In this document: piece after piece, positions 26,497-34,212 of the stretch | How positions within the stretch are numbered: position 1 is the stretch's first letter | Layout: every line of letters begins with the position of its first letter | NCBI RefSeq assembly: GCF_007713465.1 | Contig: NZ_VMSG01000004.1 | Span: 62,001-126,000 of the forward strand | Length of the DNA: 64,000 bases | Source of the DNA: Pseudomonas sp. H3(2019) | GTDB lineage: Bacteria > Pseudomonadota > Gammaproteobacteria > Pseudomonadales > Pseudomonadaceae | Direction of reading: 5' to 3' | The notes under the pieces: generated by a model | Seen by the model: the letters and a program-made list of their open reading frames with translations, nothing else | What the model was told of the DNA's origin: nothing | Databases searched by the model: none | Program-made: the position numbers and the translations under genes

Positions 26497-27594
26497 ATGC
26501 CGCGTAACAAGGTCGACCTTCCCTACACCCGCTATTTATCCCCCGACGGCCAGGCATTGAGCGAACTTCCCGCCTGGGCCGACGACTTCAATCTGCTGAC
26601 CCGCCTCTACCGGCAAATGATCCTGACCCGTCTCTTCGATCAAAAAGCCGTCGCCCTGCAACGCACCGGGCGCATCGGTACTTACGCGCCGACCCTCGGC
26701 CAGGAAGCGATCGGCGTGGCCGTCGGCAGCCTGATGCATCCTGAAGACGTGCTGATCCCGTATTACCGCGACACCGCCGTGCAATTGATGCGCGGGGTGC
26801 GCATGGAGGAGATTTTGCTGTACTGGGGCGGCGATGAGCGCGGTAGCGATTTTACCGAGCCCGCGGCGGTCGAGGATTTCCCGATCTGTGTGCCGATCGC
26901 CACCCAGGCGCTGCACGCGTGCGGCGTCGCCAGTGCCTTCAAGATTCGCGGCGAACATCGGGTCGCCGTGACCACCTGCGGCGATGGTGCGACCAGCAAG
27001 GGCGACTTTCTTGAGGCCTTGAACGTCGCGGGGGCCTGGCAGTTGCCGGTGGTGTTCGTGATCAACAACAACCAGTGGGCGATTTCGGTGCCACGGCGGA
27101 TTCAATGCGCTGCGCCGACCCTGGCCCAGAAGGCGATCGGCGCCGGTTTCCACGGCGAGCAAGTCGACGGTAACGACATACTCGCGGTCTATGATCGGGT
27201 GCAAATCGCTCTCGAACGCGCGCGTCACGGTAAAGGTCCGGTGTTGCTGGAGTGCGTGAGTTACCGCCTCGGCGATCACACCACCGCAGACGATGCGACC
27301 CGCTATCGCCCGGCCGAAGAGGTCAAACAGGCCTGGCTGGAAGAACCGGTCAAGCGCTTGCAGCGTTTTCTGGCCGGGCAGGGCGTGTGGGACGAAGGCC
27401 GCGAACAGGCACTGATCGCCGAGTGTCAGGCGCTGGTGCAGGGCGCTGTGGATAACTTCGATGCGGCCGGCCAGCAGTCACCTGAATCGGTGATCGATCA
27501 CGTTTATGCCCAGTGGCCGGCGGCGTTGGCCGAGCAGCGCGAGTGGTTGCTCGAACGCGCGGCGCGCCGTGCAGGAGGGGCCGCTCATGAGTAA
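26497..27594 (+). CDS. pdhA: 2-oxoacid dehydrogenase E1 component, alpha subunit
   Basis: A 365-residue thiamine-diphosphate enzyme subunit of a pyruvate or branched-chain 2-oxoacid dehydrogenase complex. The ThDP/Mg motif runs from about residue 162: GDGATSKGDFLEALN to VFVINNNQW. The phosphorylation-loop-like YRLGDHTTADDATRYRP region follows. I chose the ATG at 26497, with AAGGAG 7 bases upstream; an in-frame extension to 26422 lacks a signal. The E1beta gene overlaps its end by 8 bases. The cluster order ldh-E1alpha-E1beta-E2 suggests oxidation of branched-chain keto acids made by the first gene, but sequence alone does not separate this from pyruvate. Confidence 0.88.
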   Translation: MPRNKVDLPYTRYLSPDGQALSELPAWADDFNLLTRLYRQMILTRLFDQKAVALQRTGRIGTYAPTLGQEAIGVAVGSLMHPEDVLIPYYRDTAVQLMRGVRMEEILLYWGGDERGSDFTEPAAVEDFPICVPIATQALHACGVASAFKIRGEHRVAVTTCGDGATSKGDFLEALNVAGAWQLPVVFVINNNQWAISVPRRIQCAAPTLAQKAIGAGFHGEQVDGNDILAVYDRVQIALERARHGKGPVLLECVSYRLGDHTTADDATRYRPAEEVKQAWLEEPVKRLQRFLAGQGVWDEGREQALIAECQALVQGAVDNFDAAGQQSPESVIDHVYAQWPAALAEQREWLLERAARRAGGAAHE

Positions 27595-28576
27595 CGGCAA
27601 AGTCACGCTGCTGGAGGCGGTCAACCTGGCGTTGCATCGGGCCATGCGCGAGGACGAAAACGTGATTGTGCTCGGTGAGGACGTCGGCGTGAACGGCGGT
27701 GTGTTTCGCGCCACGCAAGGGCTGCGCGACAGTTTTGGTTTCAAGCGGGTGATCGACACGCCGCTGGCCGAAACCATGCTCGGCGGCCTGGTGATCGGCA
27801 TGGCGGCCCAAGGGCTGAAGCCGGTGCTGGAAATCCAGTTCATGGGTTTCATCTACGCGGCCATGGAGCACCTGGTGTCCCACGCCAGCCGCATGCGCAA
27901 CCGCACGCGCGGGCGGATCACTTGCCCGATGGTGCTGCGCACGCCGATGGGCGCGGGGATTCGCGCGCCGGAACATCACAGTGAAAGTACCGAAGCGTTG
28001 TTTGCCCATATCCCGGGGCTGCGGGTGGTGATTCCTTCATCGCCGGCGCGGGCTTACGGCCTGTTGCTGGCGGCCATCGACGACCCGGACCCGGTGCTGT
28101 TCCTCGAACCGACGCGGCTCTACCGGATGAACCCGCAACCGTTGATCGACGATGGCAAGCGTCTGCCGCTGGACACCTGTTTCACCTTGCGTGAAGGCAG
28201 CGATATCACCCTGATCAGTTGGGGCGCCAGTGTCATGGAAACTTTGCAGGCCGCGACTGCACTGGGCGAGCAGGGGATTTCGGCCGAGGTGATCGATGTC
28301 GCCTGCATCAAGCCGCTGGACCTCGACACGCTGGAAGCGTCGGTGCGCAAGACCGGTCGTTGCGTGATCGTCCATGAAGCGCCACGCACCTGTGGCGTCG
28401 GCGCGGAAATCGCCGCCAGCCTCTACGAACGTGCGTTGCTGGATTTGCAGGCACCGATCCTGCGGGTGACCGCACCGGATATTCCGCCACCGTTGTATCG
28501 GCAGGAGTTGCTGTACATGCCGAATGTCGAAGACATCCTTCACGGCTGCGACAGCGTGCTGCTGCACCACGTCTAA
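27587..28576 (+). CDS. pdhB: 2-oxoacid dehydrogenase E1 component, beta subunit
   Basis: A 329-residue partner of the alpha subunit, forming the alpha2beta2 E1. Typical beta-subunit segments are visible: NVIVLGEDVGVNGGVFRAT, RVIDTPLAETMLGGLVIGMA, EIQFMGFIYAAMEHLV and VLRTPMGAGIRAPEHHSES with the active-site His pair. The C-terminal domain has VIDVACIKPLDLDTL and IVHEAP. The ATG at 27587 lies inside the end of the alpha gene with AGGAGGGG 6 bases upstream, so the two are translationally coupled. Confidence 0.9.
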   Translation: MSNGKVTLLEAVNLALHRAMREDENVIVLGEDVGVNGGVFRATQGLRDSFGFKRVIDTPLAETMLGGLVIGMAAQGLKPVLEIQFMGFIYAAMEHLVSHASRMRNRTRGRITCPMVLRTPMGAGIRAPEHHSESTEALFAHIPGLRVVIPSSPARAYGLLLAAIDDPDPVLFLEPTRLYRMNPQPLIDDGKRLPLDTCFTLREGSDITLISWGASVMETLQAATALGEQGISAEVIDVACIKPLDLDTLEASVRKTGRCVIVHEAPRTCGVGAEIAASLYERALLDLQAPILRVTAPDIPPPLYRQELLYMPNVEDILHGCDSVLLHHV

Positions 28577-28603
28577 AGAGGCGCCTGAGGCCCGGAGGCT
28601 GCA

Positions 28604-29713
28604 ATGAAATATTTCAAATTGCCCGACCTGGGCGAAGGGCTACAAGAAGCGGAAATCGTCGAATGGCACGTCAAGGTCGGCGATGCGGTGAAGGCTGATC
28701 AACTGCTGGTTTCGGTGGAAACCGCCAAGGCCCTGGTGGATATTCCCGCACCTTACGACGGTGTGGTGGCGAAAACCTTCGGCGGCGAAGGTGACATCCT
28801 GCATGTCGGCGAACCCTTGCTGGGGTATGAAGGCGAGGCGGATGCCGGCACGGTGGTGGGCCGGCTTGAAGGTGGCGGCAGCAATCAGGAGGATCAGTTT
28901 TTCGTTGGCGCCGCGCCCTCGACCCGCGAGCATATGAGCGCTCGCGCTACCCCGGCGGTGCGGCAACTGGCCCGACAATTGGGCGTCGAGTTGAATGGAC
29001 TAAGCGGGTCCGGCCCCAATGGGTTGATCACCCGCAGCGATGTTGAAACTGCCTCGCAGACCGAGCGCGACAAATTTGGCGGGGAGAAGCTGCGCGGAGT
29101 GCGTCGCAGCATGGCGCTGAACATGGCCCGGTCCCACGCCGAAGTCGTGCCGGTGACGATCTTTGCCGATGCCGATCTGCATCGTTGGGGCAATGCGCGT
29201 GAGCCGTTGATCCGCCTGGCCAAAGCCATGGCGGCCGCCTGTGCCGTGGAGCCGGTGCTCAACAGCGGGTTTGATGGCAAGACCTTGTCGATCAAGCACC
29301 ACGGCACATTGGACCTGGGCATCGCTGTCGACACTCCAGACGGTTTGTTCGTGCCGGTGCTGCGTGATGTCGGCAATCGTTCGTCCGCCGATTTGAAAGA
29401 GGGCGTGACTCGTTTACGCGCTGATGTGAAAGCGCGCTCGATTCCGGCCAAAGAAATGATGGGCGCGACCCTGACCTTGTCGAACTTCGGCACTTTGTTC
29501 GGGCGCTATGCCAATCCAGTGGTGGTGCCACCGCAAGTGGCGATTCTGGCCGCAGGGGCGATTCGCGATGAACCGGTGGCGATGGATGGCAAGGTGCTGG
29601 TGCATCCGATATTGCCGTTGTCGCTGACCTTCGATCACCGGGTCGTGACGGGCGGTGAGGCCGCGCGCTTCTTCAAGGTGTTGGTCGAGGCATTGGAACA
29701 ACCGGACGGTTGA
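28604..29713 (+). CDS. 2-oxoacid dehydrogenase E2 component (dihydrolipoyl acyltransferase)
   Basis: A 369-residue core enzyme with one lipoyl domain (1-78, lipoylated Lys42 in SVETAKALVDIP), a peripheral-subunit-binding domain at about 112-148 (ATPAVRQLARQLGVELNGLS) and the acyltransferase domain. The catalytic motif is DHRVVTGGEA with His345. It is shorter than most E2 proteins because it has a single lipoyl domain and short linkers. It starts 27 bases after E1beta. No E3 (lipoamide dehydrogenase) gene follows, so the complex must borrow one from elsewhere. Equivalent to the PA3415 position in P. aeruginosa. Confidence 0.9.
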   Translation: MKYFKLPDLGEGLQEAEIVEWHVKVGDAVKADQLLVSVETAKALVDIPAPYDGVVAKTFGGEGDILHVGEPLLGYEGEADAGTVVGRLEGGGSNQEDQFFVGAAPSTREHMSARATPAVRQLARQLGVELNGLSGSGPNGLITRSDVETASQTERDKFGGEKLRGVRRSMALNMARSHAEVVPVTIFADADLHRWGNAREPLIRLAKAMAAACAVEPVLNSGFDGKTLSIKHHGTLDLGIAVDTPDGLFVPVLRDVGNRSSADLKEGVTRLRADVKARSIPAKEMMGATLTLSNFGTLFGRYANPVVVPPQVAILAAGAIRDEPVAMDGKVLVHPILPLSLTFDHRVVTGGEAARFFKVLVEALEQPDG

Positions 29714-29725
29714 AATCCAGGCATG

Positions 29726-29756
29726 AAAAAGGCCCTGAGTCAGTGACTCAGGGCCT
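29726..29756. terminator. Bidirectional terminator between the E2 gene and yebG
   Basis: A nearly perfect GGCCCTGAGTCA/TGACTCAGGGCC palindrome, preceded by A5, lies between the convergent stops. Its T-run is good for the minus strand (yebG) and weak for the plus strand. Confidence 0.8.
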
Positions 29757-29774
29757 ATTCAATTCGGGCGTTGT

Positions 29775-30107
29775 TTACTTGGCTGGCTTCGCTGCCTTGG
29801 CGGGCTTGGTCGGCTCGGCTGGTTCAGTCGGTTCAATGACTTCTATGGGTTCAGCAGGTACGTTGAGCAATTCGGACAGGGCGTCCGGTTGGCTCTTGAA
29901 CGCCTTGGCGAACACATCGCGGTTTTTCGCCATGTAGATCCCGGCTTCTTCCACCTGCTGCTCGGTTAGCGACGGAACCGCTTTTTGCAACACTTCAGCC
30001 AGCAATTCGGCCAGTTCGAGCATTTTGTCATGACGGTCAGCTTCGGCTTTATCCATGAACAAGCGCTCCAGATCTCGGCTGCTGCGGTATACCACTTCGA
30101 CGGCCAT
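29775..30107 (-). CDS. yebG: YebG-family SOS-induced protein
   Basis: A 110-residue protein. Residues 1-80 match YebG (MAVEVVYRSSRDLERLFMDK, ADRHDKMLELAELLAEVLQ, GIYMAKNRDVFAKAFK). The remaining 30 residues are a low-complexity tail rich in Pro, Glu, Ala and Lys. YebG is a DNA-damage-inducible protein of uncertain biochemical role. A LexA box lies 43 bases upstream of its start. The ATG has GAGG 6 bases upstream. It is convergent with the E2 gene and shares a terminator palindrome with it. Confidence 0.88.
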   Translation of the reverse strand: MAVEVVYRSSRDLERLFMDKAEADRHDKMLELAELLAEVLQKAVPSLTEQQVEEAGIYMAKNRDVFAKAFKSQPDALSELLNVPAEPIEVIEPTEPAEPTKPAKAAKPAK

Positions 30108-30150
30108 TCACCACCTCACATGCCTTCACGATAGTTGTCGTTTTCGACTA

Positions 30151-30166
30151 CTGTATTTATATACAG
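30151..30166 (-). promoter_or_regulatory. LexA box of yebG
   Basis: CTGTATTTATATACAG matches the gamma-proteobacterial SOS box (CTG-N10-CAG) and is palindromic in its outer bases. Its place 43 bases before the yebG ATG fits direct repression by LexA. Confidence 0.85.
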
Positions 30167-30292
30167 CGAAAAGGATAAGCGAATCCCTGCGCTTTGGGTA
30201 GTGGCTTTTTAATGTAGACCGGATTCAGGATTTGTCAGGTGGACCGAGCGGCCCAATCGCTGGCAAGCCAGCGATCTTTTAAGAGGGTGCTG

Positions 30293-30997
30293 TTACTGCA
30301 CCGCGATGCTGTAACCGTCGAACGCCGTCTGCTGTTGCAGGGCGGTGATGATGGCTTTGCGGGTGGCCGGTTGTTCGGTGCCGGCATTGTCGATGAAGGT
30401 CTCGCTGGCAAGCTCGGCTTCGTCGCCTTCACCGACAAAGGTGAAACCGAGGAATTCGAAGGCTTCACGGTCGGCGTTCGGCTTAACCCGTGGGTTGCGC
30501 AGTGGCAGGCTGACGCTGACGCCGTCTTTGCTGATGCTGAACACTTCGATTTCTTTCTTGGTACGGGCCACTTTGCTTTTGCCGCTGTTCGGGTTACTGA
30601 TGGCCTGATGGGTCTGGTTCAGCACTTTCAGCGCCAGGCCGTAGACCAGCTCCTGAAAGCTTGGGTCGTCCTTGAAGCTCGACAGTATCCGGCTGATCGG
30701 GAACTTGCTGCTCAGGTCTTCCAGGGCGGCGATGTCGGCGGCCTCGGCGTCCTTGAGTTGCTTGAGTTCGCCCATCAGTTCGTAGGCTTTATCGTCGTCG
30801 AAGCGATCGTGAGCCTGACGGATGGCCGCGCGCAGTTCGCGAATCTGGTCGCTTTCTTTCGAGGTGTGGAACGCGTCCAGAACCATCTCGCTGATGGTTT
30901 TGGCCTGCGGCACGTGTTGTGAAAGATTGATGGAGTTTTCGTATTCCGCTTTGGACGACAAGGTGATTACGGATTCAGCGGTATTGGAATCTGGCAT
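30293..30997 (-). CDS. Conserved protein of unknown function
   Basis: A 234-residue soluble protein that I do not recognise. The first 80 residues are polar with a charged helix (IRELRAAIRQAHDRFDDDKA, YELMGELKQLKDAEAADIAA). The middle has LSSFKDDPSFQELVYGLALK. The C-terminal half (about 145-234) looks beta-rich and includes EIEVFSISKDGVSVSLPL and FEFLGFTFVGEGDEAEL. There is no signal peptide, membrane segment or nucleotide-binding motif. It lies 185 bases upstream of yebG on the same strand, but yebG has its own LexA box between them. I see no LexA box upstream of this gene. Confidence 0.6.
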   Translation of the reverse strand: MPDSNTAESVITLSSKAEYENSINLSQHVPQAKTISEMVLDAFHTSKESDQIRELRAAIRQAHDRFDDDKAYELMGELKQLKDAEAADIAALEDLSSKFPISRILSSFKDDPSFQELVYGLALKVLNQTHQAISNPNSGKSKVARTKKEIEVFSISKDGVSVSLPLRNPRVKPNADREAFEFLGFTFVGEGDEAELASETFIDNAGTEQPATRKAIITALQQQTAFDGYSIAVQ

Positions 30998-31157
30998 TGA
31001 AATTTCACTACTTCTTTAAACAGAATTTAAGACGAGAACAGCATCGGCGTTTTCGGGTTGCCTAATCTATTGGACCGCTGCGATGTTGTCACGGACCAAC
31101 GGACGATCAGGGCAGCGCGGCGACCGATGTGACCGCAACAGCGGCCAATCGTTGCGC

Positions 31158-31192
31158 AAAAAAAGCCCCGCGTTCGATTCGAAGGCGGGGCT
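31158..31192 (-). terminator. Terminator after the msr-linked two-component genes
   Basis: An AGCCCCGC/GCGGGGCT stem is preceded by A7, giving a minus-strand T-run about 65 bases beyond the histidine kinase stop. Confidence 0.85.
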
Positions 31193-31257
31193 AAAGGCAG
31201 TCCGGCGGGCAAGCCGCCGGCGTCCTTGCTTGAGTGAGGATCAGGGAGGCTAGCGGA

Positions 31258-32784
31258 TTATCGCTGGGGCGAATTCAAATTCATCGAGCGAACCGCCAGC
31301 GCAGTTGCCGTTTCCTCATCCACCGGCAACGAAAAGCGGAAGGTCGCGCCTTGCCCCGGCACGTCCATCAGGCGAATTTCGCGGCCATGCAGTTGCAGAA
31401 TCCGCTGCACGATGCGCAATCCCAAACCGCCGTCACGGCGCGCGCCACCAATGTTGAACGGGCGCAGGAACAAGCCTTCGCGCAATTCAGCGGCGATGCC
31501 CGGGCCGCTGTCGCTGACGGTGATTTCGACGAACTTGCCTTGCGGGACAAGGCTGATGTCGATTTCCCCGCCATCGGGTGTGTGGCGCAAGGCGTTGTCG
31601 AACAGGTTGGTCAGCACGCGCTCGATCAACCCAAGGTCGGCGCAGACCGCCGAGACATTCGGTGCGAAGCTCGCCTTGAGCTGCACGTGTCGGGCTTCGG
31701 CGGTCAGCTCGAACTTCTGAAAGATGTCCTGCACCAGATCGGTCAGGGAAAAACGCTCCAGCACCGGTTGGACGAAGCCGTGTTCCAGGCGCACCAGTTC
31801 CAGCAATGACTGCGCCAGACCACCGACCTTGCGGCTCTGGTCGAGGGCGATGCCCAAGTAGCGGCGGCGCTCGGCCGGGGTCAGGCTGGCGTCTTTCAAC
31901 GACAGGGTTTCGAGGTAGCCATGCAGTGATGCCAGCGGTGTGCGCAGGTCGTGGGAGATATTGGCGACCAGCTCGCGACGTTCCTGATCCTGGCGGGTCA
32001 GGGAACGCCATTGTTCACCCAGACGCTTTTGCATCTGCCGGAAGGCGGCATCGAGCACGGCGATTTCGTCCTGAGTGGCGAGGTTATCCACGGTACCTGA
32101 GGGCGCCGGCGAGGGCGGTGTGACCGGTGCGCCGTCAATGTCGAAATGCGCGACCGTGTCAGTCAGGCGGCGCAGCGGTCGGGTGATCAGGGTAAATGCC
32201 GTGAGGCCGGCGATCAGGCACAGCAACGCGACCATCCCGATCGACCACAGCGCGGTGTTCAGCGCCGCGCTGGTGGCGCCGCGTTCGGCGTAGCGGTCAT
32301 GTTCTTCGCTGAGCAGCACCACGTAGAGAAAGCCCACCTGCTGACCGTTGACCTTGAGCGGTGCGGCGCTGAACACCTTGCGCCCGTCGATGCTGCGCGG
32401 GTCGTCGCCGAGAATCGGCAGGGCTTCGCCGTTGAGCAGGCGCCGCACGGGCGTCAGGTCGACCTGCTCGCGACGCAGGTGGCCTTCAGGCGCCGCATTG
32501 CCGACCACCCGGCCGCGACTGTCGAGCAGGTACACCTCGACACTCGGGTTCACCAGCATCAACTGGCTGAACAGCTCGCGCAGTGCATCGGGTTTCAGGC
32601 CATTGGCGTCCATCAACTGGGTGTCATGGGCGATGTGCTGCGCCAGGTCCCGGGACAAACCTTGCACCACTTCCAGCTCATGCATGTGGTTGGAGCGCAC
32701 CTGCATCCACACCGACGTGCCGCTGCACACCAACAGCAACAGGGCGAACACCGCCGACAGGCGCTGGGTGAGTGTCAGTCTCAT
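31258..32784 (-). CDS. Sensor histidine kinase linked to the Msr genes
   Basis: A 508-residue membrane kinase. Two transmembrane helices (about 8-28 and 175-197) enclose a periplasmic sensor of about 145 residues, followed by HAMP. Phospho-acceptor His lies in VANISHDLRTPLASLHGY, the N box in TNLFDNALRHTPDGGEI, and the G boxes in SDSGPGIA and GGLGLRIVQ. Its ATG overlaps the response regulator stop (ATGA), so the two are coupled. The operon is divergent from exported methionine sulfoxide reductase genes, so an envelope oxidative signal is plausible but not shown. Confidence 0.9.
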   Translation of the reverse strand: MRLTLTQRLSAVFALLLLVCSGTSVWMQVRSNHMHELEVVQGLSRDLAQHIAHDTQLMDANGLKPDALRELFSQLMLVNPSVEVYLLDSRGRVVGNAAPEGHLRREQVDLTPVRRLLNGEALPILGDDPRSIDGRKVFSAAPLKVNGQQVGFLYVVLLSEEHDRYAERGATSAALNTALWSIGMVALLCLIAGLTAFTLITRPLRRLTDTVAHFDIDGAPVTPPSPAPSGTVDNLATQDEIAVLDAAFRQMQKRLGEQWRSLTRQDQERRELVANISHDLRTPLASLHGYLETLSLKDASLTPAERRRYLGIALDQSRKVGGLAQSLLELVRLEHGFVQPVLERFSLTDLVQDIFQKFELTAEARHVQLKASFAPNVSAVCADLGLIERVLTNLFDNALRHTPDGGEIDISLVPQGKFVEITVSDSGPGIAAELREGLFLRPFNIGGARRDGGLGLRIVQRILQLHGREIRLMDVPGQGATFRFSLPVDEETATALAVRSMNLNSPQR

Positions 32785-33497
32785 GGCTGCTCCTGCGCCG
32801 GGGCGAATTTATAGCCACGGCCCCACACCGTGAGAATCCGCACCGGTTGCGCCGGGTCGCTTTCGATCTTGGACCGCAGACGATTGATGTGAGTGTTGAC
32901 GGTGTGCTCGTAGCCTTCGTGACTGTAGCCCCAGACGGCGTTCAGCAAGTCCATGCGCGAGAAGACCTTGCCCGGCTGCCGGGCAAAAAAGTACAGCAGG
33001 TCGAACTCGCGTGGGGTGAGGTCCAGGCGCTTGCCGTCGAGCGACACGTCGCGGGTGATCGGATCGATGAACAGCCCGTCGCAGGTCAAGCTGCCAGCGT
33101 CCATTCTCAGGTTGCGGGCCATGGCGTCGACCCGTCGCAGCAGGGCCTTGACCCGCGCCACCAGCTCAAGCATCGAAAACGGTTTGGCCAGGTAATCGTC
33201 GGCCCCCAGCTCCAGGCCAAGAATGCGGTGCACTTCGCTCGAGCGGGCGCTGGTGATGATGATCGGGGTGTAACGGGCCATGGCGCGGGCGCGGCGGCAG
33301 ATTTCCAGGCCGTCGACACCCGGCAGCATCAGGTCGAGAATCAGCGCGTCCCAACTGCCTTGTTCGAGCAGACGCAAGCCTTCATTGCCATCGGCGCTGT
33401 GCACGACCTCGAACTGTTCGTCGCGCAGGTGCAGGCAGATCAGGTCGGCGATGTGTTTGTCGTCCTCGACCACCAGGACGCGTTTGGGTTGATCCAT
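32781..33497 (-). CDS. OmpR-family response regulator linked to the Msr genes
   Basis: A 238-residue protein with receiver domain 1-120 and winged-helix DNA-binding domain at about 135-232. Acidic pocket residues are Glu11-Asp12-Asp13 and the phospho-acceptor is Asp55 (ALILDLMLPG). The conserved Lys lies in DDYLAKPFSML. The DNA-binding part has LTPREFDLLYFFARQPGKVF and VNTHINRLRSKIESDP. First gene of the two-component operon; the kinase gene overlaps its end by 4 bases. The 152-base gap to divergent msrB should contain its target sites if it controls both. Confidence 0.9.
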   Translation of the reverse strand: MDQPKRVLVVEDDKHIADLICLHLRDEQFEVVHSADGNEGLRLLEQGSWDALILDLMLPGVDGLEICRRARAMARYTPIIITSARSSEVHRILGLELGADDYLAKPFSMLELVARVKALLRRVDAMARNLRMDAGSLTCDGLFIDPITRDVSLDGKRLDLTPREFDLLYFFARQPGKVFSRMDLLNAVWGYSHEGYEHTVNTHINRLRSKIESDPAQPVRILTVWGRGYKFAPAQEQP

Positions 33498-33649
33498 TGG
33501 GACTTAATCCTGTTGCGCAGTGCACGTATTGTGCGGGGTTTTCCCTCGGCGAGTTATCACGAATTGTTTAACTCCACGTGAGGATTTGGCGATCACCTCA
33601 AGCCTAGGCTGTGTTCCATGTCATCCACGGCGAATTTAGGGAGAGGGCC

Positions 33650-34168
33650 ATGTTTTCACGGCGACAGATTCTTCTAACGGGCGGCGGGCTGGGCCTTGCG
33701 GCGCTGGTTGCCGGTGTATTGCCAAAAATGACCGCGCGCTCGCTGCTGATCAGTGAGGCGAGTGCTGCCGAGACCTTCGAGGTCACCCACACTGATGCGC
33801 AATGGCACCAACTGCTCAGCGCCGAGCAGTACGAAATCCTGCGCGAAGAGGGCACCGAACGGGCCTATTCCAGCGCACTGAACAACGAACACCGCGACGG
33901 TATTTTTACCTGTGCGGGCTGCGATCTGGCGCTGTTTTCATCGAGCACAAAATTCGATAGCCATACCGGTTGGCCGAGTTTCTGGGCGCCGCTGACTAAC
34001 GCCGTGGCCACGCGTGAAGACCACTCCTTTGGCGTGCTGCGCGAGGAAGTTCATTGCCGGCGCTGCGGCGGGCATCTGGGCCATGTGTTCAACGACGGGC
34101 CAAAACCGACCGGCCTGCGCTATTGCATGAACGGCCTGGCGATGACCTTCAAGCCGCAAACGGCCTGA
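33650..34168 (+). CDS. msrB: Exported methionine-R-sulfoxide reductase with Tat-like signal
   Basis: A 172-residue MsrB that reduces the R form of methionine sulfoxide in proteins. The catalytic cysteine is Cys159 in GLRYCMNG. The zinc site is Cys88, Cys91 (CAGC) and Cys136, Cys139 (CRRC). The first 40 residues are not part of the enzyme: SRRQILLTGGGLGLAALVAG is a twin-arginine-like signal with probable cleavage near ISEASAA-ET. The enzyme is therefore expected in the periplasm, unlike the usual cytoplasmic MsrB. The ATG at 33650 follows GGGAGAGGG. It leads a plus-strand set with a DipZ-like protein and exported MsrA. Confidence 0.85.
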   Translation: MFSRRQILLTGGGLGLAALVAGVLPKMTARSLLISEASAAETFEVTHTDAQWHQLLSAEQYEILREEGTERAYSSALNNEHRDGIFTCAGCDLALFSSSTKFDSHTGWPSFWAPLTNAVATREDHSFGVLREEVHCRRCGGHLGHVFNDGPKPTGLRYCMNGLAMTFKPQTA

Positions 34169-34212
34169 CACCATGGGCAGGCTTTTTCCTTCACTTCATA
34201 CAGGTCCTTGTT

